From Haliclona indistincta (taxonomy: Eukaryota; Porifera; Demospongiae; Haplosclerida; Chalinidae): a stretch of 64,000 bases of DNA. Below the pieces are notes generated by a model. The model saw only the letters and a list, made by a program, of their open reading frames with translations. It was not told where the DNA came from and did not search any database. The stretch spans positions 10,929,086 through 10,993,085 of the forward strand of contig OZ024785.1 in NCBI GenBank assembly GCA_964017065.1, written 5' to 3'. The translations under genes were made by a program, and so were the position numbers. This document shows positions 1 through 9,987 of the stretch, one piece after another. Positions within the stretch are counted from its first letter, which is position 1. Each line of letters opens with the position of its first letter.

Positions 1-716
1 TCTCGCATCTCAGTCTCTGATACAAGCTGTGCTCTCAGCAGATTTCGCTGATACCATCACCAAGGCAAGCTGCACTGTTGTCATGAGTGATAGCAGTCAA
101 CATCTTGCCATTTAAGACAAGGTATTAATTGTTGTTGCTGTCGTTGAATATGTTTCATCAAACTAGTCTTGACGTGCACATGTATTATATATAATCTATT
201 CGTAGGAGTTGAAATAGTTGATGTGTGTGCATCCAATGGTGGTCCAGAAACTGCCTGTAGTCGGAGCTCCGTTGATATTGTTCAGTGGTAATAGAAGCAA
301 AAAATGGCACTGCTTTGATGTCGGGTATCTGCTTCTAGGAGGCCTCAGCAAAGAGGAAAAAGCTCATCTTAGAAACATCCAAACATCACATGTTCAAATA
401 GAGTTAGCACACTTGAGGTTGCAGCTCCTATTGTTACAGATCTACTAAAGTTGGAGAATGGAGTGTGTATGTATGACAGTAGCCTTGGCCGAGATGTCAA
501 TGTTATATAGCATACTGTCGCAGTAGGCGACGAGGCGGCCGCCAGCCGGTCACCGACAATGTTACTGTACCTGTGCAGGAGAGCCCAGACGGCCGATCTG
601 GGCCCTCAAGAGTGCTCTGGTCTTGAAGGTATCCGCACTTCTAATATTATGTAATTACGACTCACCAATTAAGCTACAATCATGTATGTGATATTAAGTA
701 TTGTTAACCTATTGCA
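1..716. other. No gene resolved; short open stretches only
   Basis: A 38-codon open stretch runs from the window edge to a stop at about 115 (+) and could be the end of an exon cut by the window. A 76-codon open stretch at 218-448 matches nothing I know. An acceptor-like site (pyrimidine tract then CAG) at about 716 starts the next feature. I cannot join these pieces into one gene. Confidence 0.4.
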
Positions 717-1075
717 GTGTGACAGAACCATCAGTCCTGGAACAGTCTCAGACTCAACAGTCTCAAATGTCAAAGGAGGCTACATTTGGAACGCAAGCAG
801 AATTACATGCAGCTGCATCCTTTTTCCAGGCACCAATTTTTGTGCTATGTAAGCTAAATGAGAAAAGTGAGTGGACCTGGATCAAGTATGCACCAATACC
901 ACCAACACTACTAGAATGCACTCCAGATACCTCAACACCTCCTTCACACTTTCGATTTGAGATCCTTCACCAAGGCTGTCATTTTAGTCGTATTGCACCC
1001 AAAGCAGTGTCTGAATCAGAACTACCAACACCGGAACTTTCAGGCAAAGAAGACGATGGAGGAACTATCGCATAG
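717..1075 (+). CDS. OTU-like cysteine protease, C-terminal exon
   Basis: The exon opens after a CAG acceptor and stays open for about 118 codons to TAG. It contains FGTQAELHAAASFF followed by PIFVL, resembling the OTU core motif in which a Gly/Glu-rich turn leads into a helix and a beta strand. Further on, HFSRI resembles the catalytic His motif (HYdsi-like) near the OTU C-terminus. The N-terminal half, with the catalytic Asp and Cys, should be in an upstream exon that I cannot identify. OTU domains are deubiquitinases and also occur in transposon-encoded proteins; nearby transposase fragments make the latter plausible. A partial or dead copy is likely. Confidence 0.45.
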
Positions 1076-1671
1076 AATGACACTATTATACTATTAGTAT
1101 CACCTATACTATACCTATTATACTATTAGTATATCACCTTAGCCTTGGCTAAAACATATATAGTAGAAAGTGAACTGATAAACAAAGCTAAGGATGAATC
1201 AAGTAATTATAACCTAGATAAGAAAAAATTTGGTGGACCTGGCACAGTCACCAGTCTGTACAGGACATCACTTCTTCATCTGACATGACCAGTAAGCTAG
1301 AAAAGGTACTTAAAATAATTTCATACATCTATCAGTACAAGCAGTAGAGCAAAAAGACAAAGATGCGAGTATGAAGCTGTTATGCTCAATCCAAGGTATA
1401 ATTAAGTAGTCAGCCAGATCAGCACAACCAGATCAAAAGAGAACACTATGGAGCAAAGACAAGAGATTGCTGAAGAAAAGAATAAAACAGACAAAAATAC
1501 TCTGAAGACCACGTATGGGTTGAGAGATGATTCAAACACACTTTACGATCTTTCAGTTGATCTATTTAAGACAGTGAATTGTTTACATGCATGCATGCAT
1601 GATTCATATTATGGGCAAATTTCATGATGAGCAGTGAGCATGTTTGTATTGTGTGTTTTATAACACAACAG
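1076..1671. other. Non-coding; short ACTATTA-type internal repeats
   Basis: No supported gene. Around 1080-1135 a short AT-rich motif (TATACTATTAGTAT) occurs twice with spacing variants. The remainder is unremarkable. Confidence 0.4.
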
Positions 1672-1945
1672 ATCCACTCCAATCGAGTGCTTGCACACTG
1701 TTCTTCTTGGGCCGTACAAATACTTGACCCGAAGGATAATGAATGATCTGACAGCTGAGCAAAAGCGTGAGGTTCAGGCTAGAATTCACTCCTTTTCAAA
1801 GTGTGGGCAAGCCTTTACCCGGTATAACAACACACAGCAAGTCTTTTCATGGGAAGGACTTCAAGCAGTGGGCACAGATGTGCTTATCCATTATCTGGCC
1901 GTATTTGGACGCACCAAACAGAAGGCTTTGGGTAGCTTATGCACC
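1672..1945 (+). pseudogene. CACTA/TNP2-like transposase fragment, frameshifted
   Basis: After an acceptor-like CAG near 1670 the frame reads a run with HTVLLGPYKYLTRRIM, then DLTAEQKREVQARI, and after a frame change near 1805-1815 continues as KSFHGKDFKQWAQ followed by MCLSIIWPYL. This order (HT-LLG-KY-R, LT-QK-EI, KSF-GRDFK-WAQM, hydrophobic tail) is what I associate with the C-terminal part of CACTA-type (En/Spm, TNP2) transposases, where a shared linker precedes a conserved KxxEWK-like helix. The two halves lie in different frames, so this copy is broken. Assignment to CACTA rather than a related plant/fungal/animal family is inference. Confidence 0.5.
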
Positions 1946-2040
1946 TATCAATGTGACACCCCACCCCCCAGTTGGGGGAATAGTCGGGGAAAGACGGGAT
2001 TTTGCATGCCGAGTGAGCCCCTGGGGTGGGACATTTGATC
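1938..2040 (+). repeat. Dispersed repeat, copy A (C-run/G-run hairpin)
   Basis: The segment GCACCTATCAATGTGACACC followed by a C-run, AGTTGGGGG and later GGGATTTTGCATGCC is matched in inverted orientation at about 2935-3095. The C-run and G-run can pair. It begins right where the transposase fragment ends, so it probably inserted into or truncated it. Confidence 0.45.
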
Positions 2041-2295
2041 AGCGCCGGATTTTTAGAATACAGTAAAACCACTGACGTGTGCCTCGTGTTCTCTGGCAAT
2101 CCAGCAGTCTGGCATGACGTTGTACGTGTGTGTCGGTCCATTCGTCCATTCACTTTACAGAGGTGAGGTGATCCTTCCTCCTGTGTATACTATAACTACT
2201 ACTAACTGCATGATTCTCATATCTTGTTTGTAGTTTTCTCTCGAGTGCGTATACCTTCATTGTGTCGGTCCACTCGTCCGTACAGATCGAAGTGA

Positions 2296-2640
2296 GGTGA
2301 GGTTATCAAAGAATTCGTCCAGAGTTTGAAGAGGGCACCTACAGCAAGTGAAATTTCAACTCTAGCAAAGTCTGTTCTTCCAGAAAATGAAGTTCAGATA
2401 TAGATAGATCACCTTGAGAATGTTGTGAAGAGTAGAAAGCGTGGAGCTGCCAAAGCTCGTGTGACACGTCAGGCCAAGCAAAAGCAACGTTACTTCTGTG
2501 GAGTTTGTGGGCAAGAGTATGCTGAAGAGACTGAGGAAATTGAGTTTTGGATCGCGTGTGACTGCTGTTCTTTATGGTTTTATTGGAGCTGTGTTGGTTT
2601 ATAAGATGAACCTCAGACATTTATGTGTTAAGTGCAGTCA
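2296..2640 (+). pseudogene. PHD-finger protein C-terminus, degenerate
   Basis: One frame reads PENEVQ, an in-frame stop, IDHLENV, RKRGAAKARVTRQAKQKQR, then CGVCGQEYAEETEE with a WIACDCCSLWFYWSC motif, another stop (TAA near 2600), and a final Cys. The C-x2-C ... C-x2-C ... W-C spacing is a PHD zinc finger (Cys4-His-Cys3, normally reading histone tails), but the expected His before the penultimate Cys pair is Tyr here. Two stops and loss of this ligand indicate a pseudogene. PHD fingers of this kind also occur at the C-terminus of proteins in transposon-rich invertebrate families. Confidence 0.55.
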
Positions 2641-2934
2641 CTAATGTAATATGTACTAATTTTTTTTATTGCAAATGAAACTTTCATATTTACAACCATT
2701 CATATTATACTCTTCTCCGGTTCAGTTAATTGTGGGAAGATCTTCAGCAGAAAAATTCTGTGAGTGGCAAAAAATGATAACACTCAAGCAACAGGAGCCC
2801 ATAGAGGCTACGCGAAGTCTCGATGGGCTCCTGCTAGCAGTACAGAAGAAATTAGGTAGACTATTACTAGCGATCACTGATATTATTTACCAGTGACATT
2901 ATAAACGCTAAAGTGACCGCCATACCAGAGAGCT

Positions 2935-3095
2935 ATTAAGGCTTGCCTTGAGTCAAATCCCCTCTCTTACCCCACCCAGCAGCCTGGGGTTTGATCGAAA
3001 ATTTGTCCACACTAGTCGGGCATTTGAACAGACGTAATGTCAAATCCCCACCCTCCCCCAACTGGGGGGGGTGGGGCGTCAAATTGATAGGTGCA
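2935..3095 (-). repeat. Dispersed repeat, copy B (inverted relative to copy A)
   Basis: Read on the minus strand it starts TGCACCTATCAATTTGACGC, then a long C-run and AGTTGGGGG, and ends with GGGTGGGGTAAG and GGGGATTTGACTC. The first 45 bases match copy A at 1938. The terminal GGGGATTTGAC and internal GGGATTTGACAT are direct or inverted variants of each other, so a small non-autonomous DNA element is likely; no target duplication was identified. Confidence 0.45.
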
Positions 3096-3740
3096 TTAGT
3101 CCAAAGTTCTGTTTGCATTGACAAAAAGAGCGAAGAACTCAAACTGAGTAGATTCCTCCATTCTCAATGTGACAAGACTTTTGTCACATGTAGCACACTG
3201 TCAAAATGATCATCAGCTAAAGATGAGTATAAAAACAATAATATAATATTTAGGTACAATAGCTTTTTCTTCTAAATAACCTTACTTGGCGTTAGCCTAG
3301 TAAATAGTTAATTACATCGAAGGTCACATTCTCATTGCAACCACGTGTTGCACATGAGGTACTTGGTAGCCCAATGAATATAATGATTTTTGTAAGCGGC
3401 ACAACTACTATGATATTCATACGATTGATCCATGAATAACAAGAATCTTGCAGCGATTCTCATTTTCCTGGTAAGACCGAAAATACAAATAGAACTTACA
3501 ATGCAGACAAAACCTGCGATTGTAGTTCTGGTCTTGGTGAGAATGGAAGTTAATTCAGACAATAACTATGAACGTTTCAACTCGTAGATAATGTGTTTAA
3601 CATGGAAGACAGTGAAGACTGTGATGAGTTCATAAGTGAGGAGACCGAAGGTAAAACTTTCGCTGAAAGATTATCATTTCTGTGTTTACATAGAGCCTCT
3701 GATTACCATGGCGTATGGAGCAGTTAAGAAGAGATATAGA
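3096..3740. other. No feature supported
   Basis: Open stretches on the minus strand (3332-3562) contain a hydrophobic run but match nothing I recognise and lack splice support. Confidence 0.3.
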
Positions 3741-3741
3741 T

Positions 3742-4125
3742 GAATTTGAAGACAAGATGTCATAACAATGATATAACGGTAGCAACAATCAAGTCCAGAC
3801 TAGCAGTAGCTTCGGGCAAGCTATGTGATGCTGTTGTGGAAATCCTGTTAGACTCCGGATCTTCTGTCTCGCTATTACAGCAATGTATTCGTTCTCAAAC
3901 ATGTGGCTTGACTTCAATCGACTCCCCAAAGGGCCTACGATAGTCACCACCTCTGGTGAAAGCCTGCCTATTGAAGATTATGTCAGAGCCCGTGATAAAA
4001 TAATAGGTGAGCTGGACTTAGCACATTACTTTGTTGTTGTAAAAAGACTGGCAGCTCACGTCATTTGGGTGTTGATATTTTACACAAGAATGCCCTATTG
4101 TTAGACTTTACCACCAATCCGGTCT
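3742..4125 (+). pseudogene. Retropepsin-like fragment of an LTR retrotransposon
   Basis: One frame gives VVEILLDSGSSVSLL, the flap-side active-site motif of retroviral-type aspartic proteases (hydrophobic strand then D-S/T-G). A shifted frame continues with PKGPTIVTTSGESLP, and a further shift gives GVDILHKNALLLDF near 4065-4110, resembling the conserved GxDfL...-D strand at the end of the domain. At least two frame changes separate these parts. The fragment is therefore a dead copy of a gag-pol protease, probably Ty3/gypsy-type. It is not close in sequence to the intact element at 27742. Confidence 0.55.
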
Positions 4126-4948
4126 CACCACTTACCACTAAGTGGTGAGATACTAAACTGGACTGATCTAACCTAGGCGGGCAGGTCGAGGGGATGACTA
4201 GTCCGGTGAATTCCATCGCTCCTGGTCCTATTCCATTCAGTGAATCATTCCAGCGCCTGGACACTAAGAGGATTAGGTGAAGCGGCGGACGCGCCAACAC
4301 TGGAAAGCAGATTGTCTGGGATAAGCTATATCTGGATGATATGCTGTTGAGTACTAGGGCCGAGAGTAAGCCCTCCCAGAAGGCTTAAAGAGACTGACCG
4401 GTATGTAGCTATCTGGCGTAAGAGGTTTCCGAGGATGAATCCGACGAAGCACTCTCTTACTGGACCTCGAAAAGCGAAGTGCGAGTTAAGGGGTGACTCT
4501 CCAGAGGCCCAACAAGCCTTCCTCTGGCAAGCTGACGTAGCTTTTCACTCAATGTAGCGCCTTTACATATAAGTAAATCCTGACGCATGACACAACAACA
4601 ATTTCCATCCTTGGTGGGTTTCGTATGTGGATAAAGGAAACATGTTCTGATCTGCCAACTGTTCAAGACCTTGATGAAGTCATGGAGCGAGAACGACCAG
4701 AGCCATGAGTATACACTCTTCCAAATTTCACCATCTAAGGAACATCTACATGGAGCAGAGGAAGAGATGAATGCAGCCCATGCTGAAAGCAATGATGAAC
4801 TTGAAATTGACTTCTTTGTTCATGTCAGTAAGTGCTTATCAATAAAATTAATACTGAGGTGCTAACTAGTTAATCACAATCAGTTCTGTTAGTATGACAG
4901 AAATACAAAATATTACAGAAATCTGTTACTGTTTACTATAGATTTCTG
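4126..4948. other. No gene recognised; possible decayed retroelement body
   Basis: Downstream of the retropepsin fragment, short frames continue with many stops and no RT or integrase motif that I can see. A 64-codon plus-strand stretch at 4671-4865 ends at a GT donor-like site but is not identifiable. Confidence 0.3.
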
Positions 4949-5544
4949 TTAACCCTTTAATTACTAAATTATCCAGCTGAAATTTTAACCTCGTAAATGC
5001 TGACCACTTCTCTCGTGAATATCTCGTGTGTCTTTTGAGCTACTGGTCTCAAATTTGCGTCCTTTTACCCCAGTGAGTAGCCGCAATTGCCCACACTCAA
5101 GTCGGTCAATATGGCCCTCCCACTTCGAAAGTGAAGCCGATAAAGTGCAACGACCTCGTCAAATTTTGCTCAAAGTTAGTACTTTGGGGCTGGCTGCTGG
5201 AAAGTAAACACAAATAGCAGTGGTTTTGGTGAGTGCAAAATGTAGCCCAGATCATAGAGAATGCACAAAAATGTGTTTGCGAGCACCCTGAAGCCATAAA
5301 ATGTCCAAATTTTTGTCAGCCATTTTGTTTTTCCTGAAATGTTGTGGAATTTGCACTGAAGCCATAGAAATGCCGTTGCCATAACGTTTGGCGCAGGGGG
5401 CGCACCGAAAACCGGTCAATTTTTGCGGTTATTCGTATTCTTCAATTTGGCTTAATTTTGGGATATTTTAACACTTTTTGATAAAGTTATGGTGTCTGAA
5501 GTATGTATGTCGCCAAAAGGCGACATTAGGGGTTAAAGGGTTAA
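4949..5544 (+). mobile_element. TTAA-flanked MITE, piggyBac-like termini (copy 1)
   Basis: TTAA at 4949-4952 and at 5541-5544 flank a segment that begins CCCTTTAATTAC and ends GGGGTTAAAGGG, giving CCCTTTAA termini inside TTAA duplications. TTAA targets with CCC-starting ends are characteristic of piggyBac elements; Kolobok also uses TTAA. The 588-bp body has no transposase. Two relatives occur at 56571-57176 and, inverted and interrupted, at 53256-54320. Confidence 0.7.
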
Positions 5545-5890
5545 CTTACCTCCAGTGTTCGTGGCCTCCCTTATTCGACACTGTTGTACACGCATGCCTC
5601 GATGGCGTAACAAACCATCCATCAGTCGATAACCACTGTTGGGAAACTGCACTTTAATTTCTCGAATGACATTATCATTGTATTGCTCCATGCGTCGACG
5701 GATTGTTCTCAACGATACACCAAACACACTTGCAATGGTGGGCCAACATACTTGTAATGGTGGGCCAGTCAAAGCCCAACTGTAAAAGATGATCAAGTTG
5801 TTCTTGGGGTATGTTGTATCGAGGTCTCCCGCGCTGTCCAGTGTTTATAAAATCAGGCTGTGGGCGAAAATCGTGGCGTACAAATACTTC
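5545..5890 (-). pseudogene. IS3EU/integrase-type transposase N-terminal exon, frameshifted
   Basis: Minus-strand frames read GRPRYNIPQEQLDHLLQLG, then FDWPTI, then after a frame change SVFGVSLRTIRRRMEQY and EIKVQFPNSGYRLMDG, LLRHRGMRVQQCRIREA. This is the helix-turn-helix plus linker preceding the DDE core in a family of eukaryotic integrase-type transposases. The break lies in a 22-bp tandem duplication (about 5736-5780, GGCCCACCATTRCAAGTRTG plus two bases), and 22 is not a multiple of three. An acceptor/donor-like site near 5548 suggests an exon end, but the catalytic core is not found downstream, where the TTAA element lies. Truncated and dead. Confidence 0.6.
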
Positions 5891-6409
5891 ATCTCCACGG
5901 ATAGCACAGCCTATGCTCGAGCAGTAGCATGTACAACCTCTTTGTCAAATTCCAGTCGCAGAAGATGTTGAAGAAGCAAAGTCTACTTGCAATACAATGC
6001 TGTCAAGAGTCTGTGGGTCTCGATTCTCTTCATAAAGCGTTATATCTCGTTCTATACGGATAACCCACGCACACGGTCCCAAGATTGTGCAACAGCGTCT
6101 TCCATTTTCAAGCTACGCCCACCAAAACAAACACGCCCTTTCTCTCACCACGTGCTGGTAAGGACGATGAAAGACGAAGAGCAAGACTGGAATTCTACAG
6201 CAACATTGCTTCGAGGTGCTCTTAGTCAAGTTAAGCGGCAGATCTCTCAGTCTCAACTGCGGTGTACAACCCCAAACTTCAGTCATCAATCCGCGAGAAA
6301 TCATGTTCAGCGACAGATCTCTACAATTATAAGGCCCATTCACATGGAGACACTGATGCACATCGAATGCGCATTGGTTGTGTTCACATGAATGCGCATT
6401 ATTTGTCAG
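5891..6409. other. Unassigned; should contain 5' part of the Myb/SANT gene
   Basis: The first exon of the gene at 6410 is expected here but no ATG exon with a matching donor is convincing. A 101-codon minus-strand open stretch and a 134-codon plus-strand stretch overlap and neither is identifiable. Confidence 0.3.
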
Positions 6410-8101
6410 GAGAAACAAAGATATCTACGTGAAAGTAGTTAAAGAACTGGCAGATCTAGGATACTCTAAGACATGGAAACAATGCCGAGTGAAAGTGAAA
6501 AATTTAACCCAGAAATACAGAAAGGTAACGATTCTTAGCTGTCTAGCTACATGTACTTCATTACTTAATATTAATAGATCAAAGATGGCAACAACGTTAG
6601 CGGGCAAACCAGAACTTCCTTCGAGTTTTATGATTCTATCGATGAAATTCTAGGACACAGAGCTGCCTCCGAACCAGTACATGTTCTCGATGCTGCTCGA
6701 AACATTCCGAATGTGAGCGTAGCTCGAACAACAGTTGCGAATGAGGATGTATTGTTTGGAAACCCTTTTGAAGAACCTGGTGAGTGATGGTTTGCTTTGC
6801 AAGTGTATTTTGACATTTGTACATGTAATGCAGACAATTCAATTGCACAAGCTCCTTCTGAAGAGTTGGAGATCGAGGAGGAACGTCGTCTTATTGAGGG
6901 AAATATTTCAGGTATGTTTACAAATTAATTTGTATTTGATTTTCTTTTGTTATTCATAGAACCCAGCGACACTAGTAGAGATGACCAGAGTAGCACAGCA
7001 AGTAAGAGAAATGGAAGTGGTGCAGAGAGCAGAAGTGATCTAGAGAGCAGCAGTGATAGAAGCGGTCCAGAGAACAGCAATAGTGGAAGTGGTCCAGAGA
7101 ACAGTAGTGGTAGAAATGGAGTTGAAAGAAGCAACAGAAGCAATGGAAGTGGTGCAGAAAGAAATGATAGGAGGTTGAGCAGTGGAAGTGGTACAAGGAA
7201 AAACTACACAAGCGGAAATAGCAGTACAAGTACCAGTGGCGATGAAAGAAGTAGCAGCGATGACAAAACATCAATGTCCACAAAAGATAAAGGTTATAAG
7301 TATTAGTTATTGCCCTCACGCGAGGGCATTAACCAACATTAATGACCGCGGGAAAGTCGGTCGCCCGAGTAACGGTCGAGGGCGCAGCCCGAGACTGTAC
7401 AAGGGCAACCGACTTTCCCGAGGTCATTAATGTCGGTTAATGCCCGAGTTGTGTAGGGCAATAAATGATTTATTACATAGTTCATCACTGTGAGCGCAAT
7501 AACATCGCGAATTTTTCAAACTCGCAAAGACGCAGCGGTCTGTTGCTATAGAAGACGCTACGCGCGGTCAATAACCTACATTAATGCCCTCGAATAGAGC
7601 AATCCGATTGGTCAATGATGACGTACTATGTAATAATTATGAATTTGATGATGATTCTATTAACTTTATGTCTACCGTCTGCATATAGGTACCAAACGAA
7701 AATACGAGTTGTCCGGTGTTGCAAAAGACTTGGCTTCGGCACTAGTCGAACTAGAGAAGACGGCTGAAGGCAAATACGAACAACGGGAGGAAAAGAGAAT
7801 GCGTATGTTTCTTGATGCTGAGGAAATACGAAGGAAGGCATGTGCTGAAGAGGAAGAGAGACATCGTCAGGAGGAAAGGAAGCACGAAGAAAGGATGCAG
7901 TACATGTTCATGTCATTCATGCAGCAAATCTGCCAGTCTCGTGCTACACCATATACTCCGTCAGCAAGCCATCATGCATCACTTAATGTTCCAGGATCTA
8001 ATTATGGACCTGGTCCATCTACTGGAGGTATACTATATCCACCATCATCTACCAATATGTCACCATATTCATCTTTTGATGGATTCCCCATGTTTGCCTG
8101 A
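6410..8101 (+). CDS. Myb/SANT-like DNA-binding protein, 5 exons, 5'-incomplete
   Basis: Exons 6410-6524, 6578-6779, 6834-6911, 6960-7292 and 7689-8101 join with consistent phase and GT-AG borders, about 380 codons. Exon 1 encodes RNKDIYVKVVKELADLGYSK and QCRVKVKNLTQKYRK, the second and third helices of a trihelix Myb/SANT-like domain. Exon 2 continues with SGQTRTSFEFYDSIDEILG. Exon 4 is Ser/Gly/Asn-rich low complexity (NGSGAERND, SSDRSGPEN). Exon 5 has a charged coiled coil (EEERHRQEERKHEERMQYMF) and a Pro/Ser-rich tail. Such proteins accompany PIF/Harbinger transposases as the DNA-binding partner, and also exist as host genes. The start of the domain lies upstream and was not found. The intron before exon 5 is nearly all MITE. 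Confidence 0.65.
7296..7637 (+). mobile_element. MITE filling an intron (family B, copy 1)
   Basis: The segment from ATAAGTATTAGTTATTGCCC to ACGTACTATGTAATA matches 34285-34624 in reverse orientation almost base for base. Its centre has an inverted pair (GGGAAAGTCGGT / ACCGACTTTCCC) and its ends share GAGGGCATTAA. It occupies most of intron 7293-7688 of the Myb/SANT-like gene; the donor GT lies at its edge. No coding potential. Confidence 0.75.
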
Positions 8102-8224
8102 TAGTGAAGTCGTTACCAATTAAATGAAAAAGACACCCCCCAGTGAAGTGGATAAACCACCAGAAGGAAAATAAACTAATCGCCTCCGCAAAAGAAACTG
8201 ATTTTCGACCGAGTACGTTCGAAC

Positions 8225-8440
8225 TTAGGAGGGGGAGATGTAGTCTGACTCACTATTATGACATTTAGTTATGTGTAAATTGATTTTAATTTTCTCTTTG
8301 TGTATATAAGCCATGTGAAATCAAAGAGAATTCAGAATGATTGCTCAGTTGATAGTCTGAGCAGTAACCTCTGTTCGTTAACTCAACTCTTGCGGACGCT
8401 GAGCGCTATATTAAAGTTGACGTAATAAGTACGTCACACA
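8225..8440 (+). mobile_element. Candidate 3' LTR remnant with polypurine tract
   Basis: A purine tract (AGGAGGGGGAGA, about 8226-8238) is followed immediately by TGTAGTCTGAC, the usual order of polypurine tract and TG-starting LTR. A TATA-like TGTATATAAG lies 60 bases further, as expected in an LTR promoter. Upstream, short frames with PPSEVDKPPEGK could be the tail of an integrase. No second LTR or target duplication was found, and the right edge is uncertain. Confidence 0.35.
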
Positions 8441-8525
8441 CCGCAGCGCCGAGCTCACGTGTTATTTGAATTTTTGGCGCGTTGTAGCAGGTGCACTCAG
8501 TCGCTTTCATTTCTGACAATTTTAG

Positions 8526-9106
8526 ATGATGGCGGCTGAAAAGGAAGTGGCAAGTCAAACATTATCAGGTATTATTTTTACCAGCATAATATTTTACATT
8601 TTTTTGTTAAAGAAGATCAGCTACTAACACTTATGGATACTGACTCGCCGCCACCAGCGGTGGCACCACCACCACCGGCACCACCTCTGGCTCGTCAGGA
8701 GCATGTGACACCACCACAACATCCGTCTCGTCAAGAGGTTGTGGTGAAGCCACCGGCACCGTCACCTCTAGTGCATGACCAGCCACCACTGCCTCGTACT
8801 AGGCCTCGTCCTCCTAGACGAAACAATAGAAGTAGAGGGAAAGGCCGAGGTGGCGGCACTAGAGGAGGTCACAGTGGCACCTGCACTAGTACCAAAGTAG
8901 AGGGGGGCGACGTAAAAGTAGGACATCGTCGCCGCAACCGCCGTTCGGCATGGTACAGAGAAAACCAGGGAGGCTGTGCAATTGTGAGTGAACTTGTATT
9001 ATACGTTATAATTGATAATAATAATTATTGTCACTGACTTTCTTTTATATAGGGTGGATTATCTAAAATTGTAAACAATTATTATCATCACCATCATTAT
9101 TATTAA
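8526..9106 (+). CDS. Small proline/arginine-rich protein, 3 exons
   Basis: Exons 8526-8568, 8613-8983 and 9053-9106 have GT-AG borders and consistent phase, giving 155 aa from tandem ATG codons. The product starts MMAAEKEVASQTLSEDQLL, continues with a proline-rich stretch (PPPAVAPPPPAPPLA) and a basic Arg/Gly segment (RPRPPRRNNRSRGKGRGGG), and ends in a His/Tyr tail. That tail is encoded by an ATT/ATC microsatellite, so exon 3 may be wrong. I do not recognise the protein; basic RG-rich tracts suggest nucleic-acid binding, as in accessory ORFs of transposons. It lies just upstream of the DUF6589/RecQ element but outside its ends. Confidence 0.4.
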
Positions 9107-9768
9107 AATTAACTAGGAGATACGAATACGCATGAATGCCTCGCGCGGAGTTTATTAAGTAGTTATTAACATTATTGACCAGCTAATTTTTTATAAAAAA
9201 TTATTGACCAGCTAAATTTTTGGTGGTGAACTCGACAGCAGACGGCCGGCAGGTACAGATACAGCGAGCTAGCTTCCTGTTCTCGTGGACTCGTGTCAGA
9301 CGACCTAAGAGTCAATGCCAGTTCCGTGCATTGTTAGTAGTACTGCTGATGGCGTGCCTTGCTTCTTTTGTGGCGTTAGACTCGGGCACTGCTCTCTATT
9401 TTCTCTTCCCGAGCTGAGCTAGCCACTTGGCTCTGTGCAGGAGTAGACTCTGGGATCTGATCCGCCGTGGTCTCAGCCCACCGTTAAGTTCTTATCTCAT
9501 GATACGCAACCGGGTCCAGCAATCCTGTGACCCCACAGTATAATTATGTACTGAACAATAATTATTTATTATTGATATCTAAACATGTCGGTAATTAGTC
9601 TTTAACTTTTACAAAACTCAAAAGCATAACCCCACAGCATACTGCGCACCAATAATAATGCTGTAGCTAGCTAAGCCGCCTCTTCAGTGCAGCTGCTAGT
9701 TCAGTGTTATGAGAAAATACACAACTAGCTGTGTGTATTGTCATGACCTAGCAATAGTGAGTGAAGTA
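9107..9768. other. No gene supported
   Basis: Short repeats (TTATTGACCAGCTAA twice near 9175-9220) and AT-rich sequence only. The last 25 bases (GTGAGTGAAGTAGGTACAAG) recur at about 15055-15075, showing that the transposon inserted into a locally repeated sequence. Confidence 0.35.
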
Positions 9769-9776
9769 GGTACAAG

Positions 9777-9852
9777 TAGCCTCGTCCCCAGGCTCCACCC
9801 TCTCGGCACTATTTTGTTCCGACAGGGAGCCTGGTCGCTAATCTCACGTGAT
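9777..9852 (+). repeat. Left terminal inverted repeat with hairpin
   Basis: The end contains CCAGGCTCC and, 29 bases later, GGAGCCTGG, so it can fold into a 9-bp stem. The following block GTCGCTAATCTCACGTGA is conserved at the right end. CACGTGA is an E-box-like motif. Confidence 0.8.
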
Positions 9853-9987
9853 GCGCCTTACCTGTCTACGGAGAGTAGACAGGTAATTAGTGCGCGTGGG
9901 CATACTAGCCCTGCATGCCCACCATGCCCACGTATTTTGCTAACTCCACCTAATTACGACCGGAACTAGCTACGGCACAGTACAGAG

